From Planctomycetota bacterium (GTDB lineage: Bacteria; Planctomycetota; UBA1135; UBA2386), in assembly GCA_016793305.1 (NCBI GenBank), contig JAEUHU010000338.1:1-25462 (forward strand): DNA of 25,462 nucleotides, read 5' to 3'. The position numbers and the translations under genes are program-made. The notes beneath the pieces are model-generated. The model was not told the origin of the DNA and did not search any database. It saw only the letters and a list, made by a program, of their open reading frames with translations. Positions 19,218 to 25,462 of this stretch are shown here, piece after piece. Position 1 is the stretch's first letter. The number at the start of each line of letters is the position of its first letter.

Positions 19218-22084
19218 CAGCGCCCGTCCCCCTTCACCGCGGACTTCGGCACCATGCCCTCCTGGGTGTCGGAGAACTGCTCGTAGTCGGCCTGCCACTC
19301 CGACTTCCTGGCGTGCGCCACCACCTGCACGGCGGTCACCTTGTACTCCGGGCAGTTGGTCGCCCAGTCGCTGTTCTCGGTGGTCACCACGTTCACGCCC
19401 GACTCCGGATGGTGGAACGTCGTGTAGACGACGCCCGGCTGCATGCGCTCGGTGACGACCGCGCGCAGCGTCGTCTCGCCCTTCCGGCTCTGCAGCGCCA
19501 CCAGCTCGCCGTCGCGGATGCCGCGCTGCTCAGCGTCGTGCGGGTGGATCTCCAGCACGTCGGCCTGGTGCCAGGTCGTGTTCTGCGTGCGCCGGGTCTG
19601 CGCACCGACGTTGTACTGGCTCAGGATGCGGCCGGTGGTCAGGATCAACGGGAACTTGCGGGTCGTGCGCTCCGGGGTCGCCACGTACTCGGTGAGGAAG
19701 AACTTGCCCTTGCCGCGCACGAACTGCTTCTCGTGCATGTAGGGCGTGCCCTCCGGCGCTTCGTCGTTGCACGGCCACTGGATGCTGCCGAGCCGGTCGA
19801 GCTTCTCGTAGCTGACGCCGGCGAACGTCGGCGTCAGCCGCGCGATCTCGGCCATGATCTCGCTCGGGTGGTCGTAGCGCATCGGGTAGCCGAGCGCCTC
19901 GGCGAACGCGCAGGTGACCTCCCAGTCGGCGAGGCCGGCCAGCGGCGGCATCACGCGCCGCACCCGGTTGATGCGCCGTTCGGCGTTGGTGAACGTGCCG
20001 TCCTTCTCGAGGAACGAGCTGCCGGGGAAGAACACGTGCGCGTACTTCGCCGTCTCGTTGAGGAACAGGTCCTGCACGATCAGGCACTCGAGCGACTCGA
20101 GGGCTTTCTGCACGTGCTGCGTGTCGGGGTCGCTCTGGGCGATGTCCTCGCCCTGCACGTAGAGCGCCTTGAACGAGCCGTCGATCGCGGCGTCGAACAT
20201 GTTCGGGATGCGCAGCCCCGGCTCCTGGTCGATCGGCCGGCCCCACGCCGCCTCGAACAGCGCGCGGGTCGCCGCGTCGGAGACGTGCCGGTAGCCCGGC
20301 AGCTCGTGCGGGAAGCTGCCCATGTCGCAGCTGCCCTGGACGTTGTTCTGACCGCGCAGCGGGTTCACGCCGACTCCCGGACGACCGATGTTGCCGGTGA
20401 CCATCGCCAGGTTGGCGATCGCCATCACGGTCGTGCTGCCCTGGCTGTGTTCGGTGACGCCGAGCCCGTAGTAGATGGCTCCGTTCGGCGCCGTGGCGAA
20501 CAAGCGGGCCGCCGCGCGGATCGCCGCCGCCGGCACGCCGGTCTCGGCCTCGAGCCCTTCCGGCGAGTTCTTCGGCAGCGCGATGAACGCCTTCCACTTG
20601 GCGTAGGCCTCGGGCTCGCAGCGTTCGCGCACGTAGTCCTCACGGGCGAGGCCCTCGGTGACGACGACGTGCGCCAGCGCGTCTAGCACCGCGACGTTGG
20701 TGCCTGGCTTCAGCTGCAGGTGGAAGTCGGCCTCGACGTGCGGGGTGCGCACCAGGTCGATGACGCGCGGGTCGATCACGATCAGCCCCGCCCCCGCCTG
20801 CGTCGGCGTGCCGCGCAGCCGCCGCTTCATGCGCGACGCGAACACCGGGTGCCCGTCGGTCGGGTTGGCGCCGATCACGATCACGCAGTCGGTGTGGTCG
20901 ACGCTGTCGAAGTCCTGCGTGCCGGCCGACTCGCCGAGCGTCTGCTTCAGCCCGTAGCCGGTCGGCGAGTGGCAGACACGCGCGCAGGTGTCGACGTTGT
21001 TGGTGCCGAACCCGCCGCGCACCAGCTTCTGCACGAGGAACGTCTCCTCGTTGGTGCAGCGCGAGCTGGTGATGCCGCCGACCGACGTGCGGCCGTACTG
21101 CTGCTGGATGCGCCGGATCTCGCTCGCGGCGTGCGCGAACGCTTCCGGCCAGCTCACCTCGCGCCACGGATCGGTGATCCTGGCGCGGATCATCGGCTTC
21201 TGGATCCGGTCGGGGTGCGTCGCGTAGCCCCACGCGAACCGGCCCTTGACGCAGCTGTGGCCGTGGTTCGCCTTGCCGTCCTTGTGCGGCACCATGCGCA
21301 CGACCTCGCTGCCCTTCATCTCGGCGCGGAACGAGCAGCCGACACCGCAGTAGGCGCACGTGGTGACGACCGCGTGGTCGGGCTGGCCCTGCTCGGCGAC
21401 CGACTTCTCCATCAGCGTCGCCGTCGGGCACGCCTGGACGCAGGCACCGCACGACACGCACTCGCTGGCCAGGAAGTCGGTCGGCCCAGGCGCGATCTTC
21501 GACTGGAAGCCGCGGCCCTGCACGGTGAGCGCGAAGGTGCCCTGGATCTCCTCGCAGGCACGCACGCAACGCGAGCAGACGATGCACTTGCTGGGGTCGA
21601 ACGTGAAGTACGGGTTCGAGGTGTCCTTCTGCGCCTGCAGGTGGTTGTCGCCGTCGTAGCCGTAGCGCACCTCGCGCAGACCGGTGACGCCGGCCATGTC
21701 CTGCAGCTCGCAGTTGCCGTTCGCCGGGCACGTGAGGCAGTCGAGCGGGTGGTCGCTGATGTAGAGCTCCATCACGCCGCGGCGCAGCTTCGCCAGCTTC
21801 GGGCTCTGCGTCCTGACCTTCATGCCCGGCTCGCACGGCGTCGTGCACGACGCCGGGTGGCCTTTGCGTCCTTCGACCTCGACGAGGCAGAGCCGGCAGC
21901 TGCCGAACGCGTCGAGCGAGTCGGTGGCGCACAGCTTCGGGATCTTGACGCCCGCATCGACCGCCGCCCGCAGCACCGACGTGCCGGCCGGCACCGTGAC
22001 CTTCGTGCCGTCGATCTGCACCGTGACCGTGGCCGCACCCGGCCGGGCCGGCGTGCCGTGGTCGACTACCTTGTTGGAGTACAT
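19217..22084 (-). CDS. fdsA: NAD-dependent formate dehydrogenase, catalytic alpha subunit (Mo/W-bisMGD)
   Basis: The catalytic subunit oxidises formate to CO2 and passes electrons through iron-sulfur clusters to the FMN subunit. The 955-residue length is normal. Cysteines in order: a plant-type [2Fe-2S] (Cys52, 63, 66, 80); a His-Cys3 site (His112, Cys116, 119, 125); two [4Fe-4S] sets (Cys167, 170, 173, 177 and Cys209, 212, 215, 219); and the [4Fe-4S] before the pterin domain (Cys243, 246, 250, 278). The metal ligand Cys371 is followed by catalytic His372 in CARVCHSPTGYG, so it is a cysteine rather than selenocysteine enzyme. Pterin motifs GQNNVQGSCDMG and the C-terminal TTGRILSQYN and HHPESGVNVVT are intact. 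The start lies 4 bases after the fdsB stop. Confidence 0.97.
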   Translation of the reverse strand: MYSNKVVDHGTPARPGAATVTVQIDGTKVTVPAGTSVLRAAVDAGVKIPKLCATDSLDAFGSCRLCLVEVEGRKGHPASCTTPCEPGMKVRTQSPKLAKLRRGVMELYISDHPLDCLTCPANGNCELQDMAGVTGLREVRYGYDGDNHLQAQKDTSNPYFTFDPSKCIVCSRCVRACEEIQGTFALTVQGRGFQSKIAPGPTDFLASECVSCGACVQACPTATLMEKSVAEQGQPDHAVVTTCAYCGVGCSFRAEMKGSEVVRMVPHKDGKANHGHSCVKGRFAWGYATHPDRIQKPMIRARITDPWREVSWPEAFAHAASEIRRIQQQYGRTSVGGITSSRCTNEETFLVQKLVRGGFGTNNVDTCARVCHSPTGYGLKQTLGESAGTQDFDSVDHTDCVIVIGANPTDGHPVFASRMKRRLRGTPTQAGAGLIVIDPRVIDLVRTPHVEADFHLQLKPGTNVAVLDALAHVVVTEGLAREDYVRERCEPEAYAKWKAFIALPKNSPEGLEAETGVPAAAIRAAARLFATAPNGAIYYGLGVTEHSQGSTTVMAIANLAMVTGNIGRPGVGVNPLRGQNNVQGSCDMGSFPHELPGYRHVSDAATRALFEAAWGRPIDQEPGLRIPNMFDAAIDGSFKALYVQGEDIAQSDPDTQHVQKALESLECLIVQDLFLNETAKYAHVFFPGSSFLEKDGTFTNAERRINRVRRVMPPLAGLADWEVTCAFAEALGYPMRYDHPSEIMAEIARLTPTFAGVSYEKLDRLGSIQWPCNDEAPEGTPYMHEKQFVRGKGKFFLTEYVATPERTTRKFPLILTTGRILSQYNVGAQTRRTQNTTWHQADVLEIHPHDAEQRGIRDGELVALQSRKGETTLRAVVTERMQPGVVYTTFHHPESGVNVVTTENSDWATNCPEYKVTAVQVVAHARKSEWQADYEQFSDTQEGMVPKSAVKGDGR

Positions 22085-22088
22085 CGGA

Positions 22089-23624
22089 TCAGTCCTTGGC
22101 GAAGTCCTCGGGGAACTGGTCGAGCGCGCTCAGCACCGGCATCGGCGTCAACCCGCCCATCGCGCACAGCGACGCACTGGCCATCGTGTCGCACAGGTCG
22201 CGCAGCAGCGCTTCCTGCTGCGCTCGCCGCGGGCCACGCATGCGGTCGATCACCTCGACACCGCGCGTGCTGCCGATGCGACACGGCGTGCACTTGCCGC
22301 ACGACTCGGTGACACAGAACTCCATCGCGTAGCGGGCCATCGCGCGCATGTCGACCTGGTCGTCGAACACCACGATGCCGCCGTGGCCGATCATGCCGCC
22401 GCCCTGGGCGAATGCTTCGTAGTCGAGCACGAGGTCGAACCTGCTCGCCGGCAGGTAGGCGCCGAGCGGGCCGCCGACCTGCACCGCCTTGATCGGTCGC
22501 CCGGTCGCGGTGCCACCACCGAAGTCGTACAGCAGCTCGCGCAGCGTGATGCCGAACGGCACCTCGACGAGCCCGCCGTGCTCGACGTTGCCGGCCAGCT
22601 GGAACGGCAGCGTTCCCTTGCTCCGGCCGACGCCGTGGGCCGCGTAGGCCGCACCGCCGTGCTGCAGGATCCACGGTGCCGCGGCCAACGTCATCACGTT
22701 GTTGACGACGGTCGGCTTGCCCCACAGCCCCTGCAGGGCCGGCAGCGGCGGCTTCTGCCGGACGATGCCGCGCTTGCCCTCGAGGCTCTCGAGCATCGCC
22801 GTCTCCTCGCCGCAGATGTAGGCCCCGGCCCCCATGCGCAGGTGCACGTCGAACGATTTGCCGCTGCCGAGCAGCGAGCGGCCGAGCCAGCCGGCGGCGC
22901 GGGCGCGGTCGATCGCGGTGGTCAGCACGACCCGCGCGTCGGGGTACTCCGAACGCAGGTAGACGTAGCCCTCGGTGGCGCCGGTCGCGAGGCCGGCGAT
23001 CGCCATGCCCTCCAGCAGCAGGTACGGATCGCCCTCCATCACCATGCGGTCGCTGAAGGTGCCGGAGTCGCCTTCGTCGGCGTTGCAGGCGACGTACTTC
23101 TGGTCGGCGCTCGCCCCGAGCACCGTCTTCCACTTGATGCCCGCCGGGAAACCGGCCCCGCCGCGGCCACGCAGCCCGGACGCCACCACCTCGTCGACGA
23201 TCGCCGACGGCGCCATCGCCAGGGCCTTGCGCAGGCCGGCGAGCCCGCCGTGCGCCTCGTAGTCGTGCAGGCTCAGCGGATCGGTGACGCCGACGCGCGC
23301 GAACGTGAGCCGCGTCTGCCGCTTCAGGAACGGCAGCTCGTCGACCACGCCGAGCCGCAGCGGATGGGCCCCACCGTGCAGGAAGTCCGCCGCGAACAGC
23401 CCCGGCACGTCGGCCGGTTGCACCGGGCCGTAGGCGATGCGACCCGCGGGCGTCGCCGCCTCGACCAGCGGTTCGCGCCAGAACATGCCGCGCGAGCCGT
23501 TGCGGACCAGCTCGATGCCGACCTTGGCCTTGCCCGCCGCCAGCACGATCGCCTCGGCGACCTGGTCGGCGCCGACCGACACCGCCGCACTGTCGCGGGG
23601 CACGTAGAGGCGCACCGCACTCAT
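22089..23624 (-). CDS. fdsB: NAD-dependent formate dehydrogenase, beta (NuoF-like, FMN/NAD) subunit
   Basis: A 511-residue NuoF-like subunit that takes electrons from FdsA and reduces NAD+. Residues 1-110 are a divergent N-terminal ferredoxin/thioredoxin-like region typical of FdsB. The FMN and NAD motifs follow: RGRGGAGFPAG (152-162), CNADEGDSGTF (180-190) and GAGAYICGEETAMLESLEG (266-283). The [4Fe-4S] cluster has Cys442, 445 and 448 in SCGKCTPCRIG, plus Cys487. ATG 23624 overlaps the fdsG stop (ATGA, 23621-23624). The linked fdsA with its formate-type active site distinguishes it from complex I NuoF or hydrogenase HoxF. Confidence 0.95.
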   Translation of the reverse strand: MSAVRLYVPRDSAAVSVGADQVAEAIVLAAGKAKVGIELVRNGSRGMFWREPLVEAATPAGRIAYGPVQPADVPGLFAADFLHGGAHPLRLGVVDELPFLKRQTRLTFARVGVTDPLSLHDYEAHGGLAGLRKALAMAPSAIVDEVVASGLRGRGGAGFPAGIKWKTVLGASADQKYVACNADEGDSGTFSDRMVMEGDPYLLLEGMAIAGLATGATEGYVYLRSEYPDARVVLTTAIDRARAAGWLGRSLLGSGKSFDVHLRMGAGAYICGEETAMLESLEGKRGIVRQKPPLPALQGLWGKPTVVNNVMTLAAAPWILQHGGAAYAAHGVGRSKGTLPFQLAGNVEHGGLVEVPFGITLRELLYDFGGGTATGRPIKAVQVGGPLGAYLPASRFDLVLDYEAFAQGGGMIGHGGIVVFDDQVDMRAMARYAMEFCVTESCGKCTPCRIGSTRGVEVIDRMRGPRRAQQEALLRDLCDTMASASLCAMGGLTPMPVLSALDQFPEDFAKD

Positions 23625-24133
23625 CGGACCCCCTTCGTGCGCGCGGCGGCGACCAGCCGATCGAGGGCCGGCGCGTCGACGCGCCCCTTCAGCGCACCGT
23701 CGACCTGCAGGGCCGGGGCCAGCGCACAGTTGCCGAGGCAGTAGACCGGCTCGACGGTCAGCGCCCCATCGGCGGTCGTGGCCCCCATCGCAGCACCGTG
23801 CACCGTCGCGAGCCGTTCCTCCAGCGCGCGGCAACCCATCGCCTGGCAGGCTTCGGCGCGGCACAGCTTCAGCACCGTGCGGCCGGGCGGGACGCGCCGG
23901 AAGTCGTGGTAGAAGGTCACCACGCCGTGCACTTCGGCGCGCGACAGGTTCAGCGCTGCAGCGAGGTCGGCCTCGGCGGCCGGCGGCACGAAGCCGAGCT
24001 GTTCCTGGATCGCGTGCAGCATCGGCAGCAGGGCGCCCGGCAGGTCGCGCAGACGCTGGATCACGTCGTCGACCACCGCCTGTTGGGCTCGGGTCAGGGG
24101 TTCCGCGGACGCGGACGGAGCACTGGGTTGCAT
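23621..24133 (-). CDS. fdsG: NAD-dependent formate dehydrogenase, gamma (NuoE-like) subunit
   Basis: A 170-residue NuoE-like subunit with a thioredoxin-fold [2Fe-2S] domain that works beside FdsB. The cluster ligands are Cys91 and Cys96 (CRAEACQAMGC) and Cys132 and Cys136 (CLGNCALAP). The helical part has LPMLHAIQEQLGFVP and VHGVVTFYHDFR, the usual NuoE landmarks. The ATG at 24133 is chosen because it gives the normal length; the frame stays open further upstream but only into non-homologous sequence. It is the first gene of the operon and starts divergently from the acyltransferase gene across 100 bases. Confidence 0.94.
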   Translation of the reverse strand: MQPSAPSASAEPLTRAQQAVVDDVIQRLRDLPGALLPMLHAIQEQLGFVPPAAEADLAAALNLSRAEVHGVVTFYHDFRRVPPGRTVLKLCRAEACQAMGCRALEERLATVHGAAMGATTADGALTVEPVYCLGNCALAPALQVDGALKGRVDAPALDRLVAAARTKGVR

Positions 24134-24186
24134 TGCAGGTCGAAGCGGAGCGAGCCCGAGGTTGTAGCAGAAAGGCGCACCGCCTC

Positions 24187-24201
24187 CACGGCTCGGCCGT
24201 G
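24187..24201. promoter_or_regulatory. Small dyad in the fds/acyltransferase divergent gap
   Basis: CACGGC (24187-24192) and GCCGTG (24196-24201) form a perfect 6-3-6 inverted repeat, 54 bases from the fdsG start and 33 from the acyltransferase start. In GC-rich DNA a dyad of this size is expected by chance quite often, so it is only a possible operator or hairpin. A minus-strand TACAAC (24178-24173) nearby could serve as a -10 for fds, but no -35 is visible. Confidence 0.2.
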
Positions 24202-24233
24202 CACCACAACCGGGACTCGGCGATGCTGCGGGC

Positions 24234-25010
24234 ATGGATCCACGCGCCGAACGCCGCGAACGCGCCGCCGAACGCGCCGCGGCTGCGGCGGCCCGCACGC
24301 GAGCCGGTCGCAATTCGCCGGGCCTGCAGCGCTGGCGCCGGCTGCGCCGGGCGATCGGCGGCTGGCTGCTGGCGACGCTGGCGCCGTGGCTCGTGCGGCT
24401 GCTGGCGCTGACCTGGCGCGTGCAGCGATCCGGGCCCGGCCAGGCCCGGCAGCACGGCCGTTCGCCCTGGCTGGTCGCGATGTGGCACGGGCGCATGCTG
24501 GCGCTGATGCCGCTGCGGCACCACCGCGGCCGGTCGATCGGCGTGCTGGTCTCGCCGAGCGACGACGGCGCGCTGGCCGCGCGGGCGTTGCGCCATTTCC
24601 GCTACCGGATCGTGCGCGGTTCGCTGAGTCGCGGTGGTGCGGCGGCGCTGCGCTCGATGCAGGACCTGCTGGCCCACGGCGGCCAACTGGTGATCACGCC
24701 GGACGGGCCACGCGGGCCGCGCCACACCATGAACGTGGGCCTCGCCTGGCTCTCGCGGGCGACCGGAGCGCCGATCGTGCCGGTCGCCTGCGCCGTCGAC
24801 CGGGCCTGGCGGCTCTCCAGCTGGGATCGCTTCGTCGTGCCGAAGCCGTTCGCGCGCCTGCAGGTGCACTACGGCGAGGAGGTGCTGGTGCCAGCCGACG
24901 CCGACGACGCGGCGATGGAGGTGGTGGCAGCGGACCTGCGACGACGGCTGCTCACGGCCGAACGGGACGCGTTCGCGCGGCTCGGGGTGCCGGACGACCA
25001 CGGCCCCTGA
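24234..25010 (+). CDS. DUF374 lysophospholipid acyltransferase-family protein
   Basis: A 258-residue protein of the DUF374 branch of the LPLAT/LpxL-like acyltransferases, which move fatty acyl chains onto lipid or lipid A precursors at the inner membrane. Landmarks are MWHGRMLALMPL (residues 83-94, His85 as likely catalytic base), VSPSDDGALAARAL (106-119), RGSLSRGGAAALRSM (128-142), and TPDGPRGPRHTMNVGLAWLS (155-174), followed by TGAPIVPVACAV. The N-terminal 40 residues are strongly basic and Ala/Arg-rich, ahead of a hydrophobic anchor (about 41-61). The acceptor is not evident from sequence. The start at 24234 is the first ATG in frame; Met83 would cut into the domain. It stands alone, divergent from fdsG and convergent with the histone-fold gene. 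Confidence 0.88.
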   Translation: MDPRAERRERAAERAAAAAARTRAGRNSPGLQRWRRLRRAIGGWLLATLAPWLVRLLALTWRVQRSGPGQARQHGRSPWLVAMWHGRMLALMPLRHHRGRSIGVLVSPSDDGALAARALRHFRYRIVRGSLSRGGAAALRSMQDLLAHGGQLVITPDGPRGPRHTMNVGLAWLSRATGAPIVPVACAVDRAWRLSSWDRFVVPKPFARLQVHYGEEVLVPADADDAAMEVVAADLRRRLLTAERDAFARLGVPDDHGP

Positions 25011-25037
25011 ACGGCCGGCCGGCGAGGGCGGCGCGCG

Positions 25038-25098
25038 TTCCGGGCAACTGCCCAGGAACGAAACAACCCCGGCGTCACACCGCGCGACGTCGGGGCTG
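25038..25098 (-). terminator. Probable intrinsic terminator of the histone-fold gene (convergent region)
   Basis: On the minus strand CAGCCCCGACGTC (25098-25086) pairs with GACGCCGGGGTTG (25076-25064), with one G-U and one C-A, around a 9-base loop. A T-rich run (TTTCGTTCC) follows, fitting a rho-independent terminator about 80 bases after the histone-fold stop. A second hairpin (25038-25058, TTCC-GGGC/GCCC-A-GGAA) lies next to it and may serve the plus-strand acyltransferase. The remainder of 25011-25175 shows no gene. Confidence 0.5.
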
Positions 25099-25169
25099 CT
25101 GAGGCACCGGTCCGCCGAGCGCGGGCCGGGGACACCGGCCGCTCGCGCAGCCGGTGTGCGATCCGAACT

Positions 25170-25188
25170 GCAGGATCAGAGATCCTGC
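25170..25188 (-). other. Hairpin across the stop codon of the histone-fold gene
   Basis: GCAGGATC (25170-25177) and GATCCTGC (25181-25188) form a perfect 8-bp stem with a 3-base loop. The stem spans the last codons (GlnAspLeu) and the stop of the histone-fold gene. It has no T-run. It may protect the 3' end of the mRNA or be a chance effect of codon use. Confidence 0.3.
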
Positions 25189-25394
25189 GGACGGAGCGTC
25201 TTGCGGCCGTTGGCCTCGGCGCGGCCTTCGGCGTTGGCGATCATGCCGCGCACGGCCTGGTCGAGCGCGCCGTAGAAGTCGGACGAGACGTTCGACTTCT
25301 TGACCGCAGCCTTCGTGCGGGACTTCGAGATGATCAGATCGCCGGTCGCCTTCGCGGCCTTGCCGGCCTTCTTGGCAGTCTTCTTGGCAGCCAT
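25176..25394 (-). CDS. Small bacterial histone-fold protein with lysine-rich N-terminal tail
   Basis: A 72-residue basic protein, probably DNA-binding. Residues 1-17 are an Ala/Lys tail (MAAKKTAKKAGKAAKA). Residues about 24-72 fit a histone fold: alpha-1 (SRTKAAVKK), loop 1 (SNVSSD), alpha-2 (FYGALDQAVRGMIANAEG followed by RAEANG), and loop 2 with GRKTLRPQDL. The Arg64-Lys65-Thr66 and Asp71 spacing equals that of R52-K53-T54 and D59 in archaeal HMfB, including the Arg-Asp clamp. The protein stops at the start of alpha-3, so that helix is truncated, as in several bacterial histones such as Bdellovibrio Bd0055. ATG 25394 has AAAGAGA a few bases upstream as a possible ribosome site. The tail alone could suggest an H1-like protein, but the C-terminal motif favours the core histone fold. 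Confidence 0.8.
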   Translation of the reverse strand: MAAKKTAKKAGKAAKATGDLIISKSRTKAAVKKSNVSSDFYGALDQAVRGMIANAEGRAEANGRKTLRPQDL

Positions 25395-25462
25395 CGGTGG
25401 TCTCTTTGCTGAGAACTTCGTCCGCTTCGTCGCGGCGAAGTGCCGCGCCTCCCAGCGAACGG

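Noticed and set aside
21836..21855. A perfect 20-base palindrome centred on GTGCAC.
   Set aside because: It lies inside fdsA and encodes the conserved Ser-Cys-Thr-Thr-Pro around cluster ligand Cys80. With this base composition one such palindrome in 25 kb is not very unlikely.
22089..24133. NuoE/NuoF of complex I or a HoxEF hydrogenase module.
   Set aside because: The next gene has a formate dehydrogenase active site (Cys371-His372), and a delta-subunit gene follows; no complex I or hydrogenase genes are present.
24173..24178. TACAAC as a sigma-70 -10 box for the fds operon.
   Set aside because: No -35 element at 16-18 bases upstream, and no sigma-54 pattern either; kept only as a remark under the dyad entry.

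Overview
This is a very GC-rich window (about 70% by eye), densely coded, with many ATGA/GTGA start-stop overlaps and few Shine-Dalgarno sequences. It carries 23 protein-coding genes; I see no rRNA, tRNA, CRISPR array or insertion sequence. KdsB (Kdo activation), the envelope genes and a small histone-fold protein point to a Gram-negative bacterium with an LPS-type outer membrane. A high-GC planctomycete or similar deep lineage fits best, but nothing here proves the phylum.

Layout. 1-2003 (+): the 3' end of kdsB, translationally coupled to pyrG. 2042-5498 (-): a stress-type cluster with an ECF42-like sigma factor, then a VOC (PhnB-like) protein, a DGPF/YCII protein, a RibD-C/DHFR-like reductase and an AHSA1/SRPBCC protein. 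A candidate promoter for that sigma factor sits in front of the VOC gene. 5616-6466 (+): two small four-helix membrane proteins. 6535-10497 (+): a tightly overlapped four-gene operon of a DUF350 membrane protein, a glutathionylspermidine-synthase-like ATP-grasp ligase without amidase, a membrane-anchored protein with a Gly/Ser-rich tail, and an unknown 183-residue protein.

10519-16814 (-): one operon in the order ftsH, cdaA, cdaR, glmM, tsaB, joining membrane proteolysis, c-di-AMP synthesis, peptidoglycan precursor synthesis and tRNA t6A modification. 17094-18965 (+): a lipoprotein that fuses a beta-propeller-like region to a PstS-like solute-binding domain. 18975-24133 (-): an NAD-dependent molybdenum/tungsten formate dehydrogenase operon, fdsG-fdsB-fdsA-fdsD, without an fdsC gene. 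24234-25010 (+): a DUF374 acyltransferase. 25176-25394 (-): a 72-residue histone-fold protein with a lysine-rich N-terminal tail, followed by a probable intrinsic terminator.

Most promising for something new: the DUF350/ATP-grasp operon, the tailed truncated histone, the propeller/solute-binding fusion lipoprotein, and the ECF42 promoter with its tandem -35-like repeats. Functions of the two unknown genes at 8612-10497 cannot be assigned from sequence alone.
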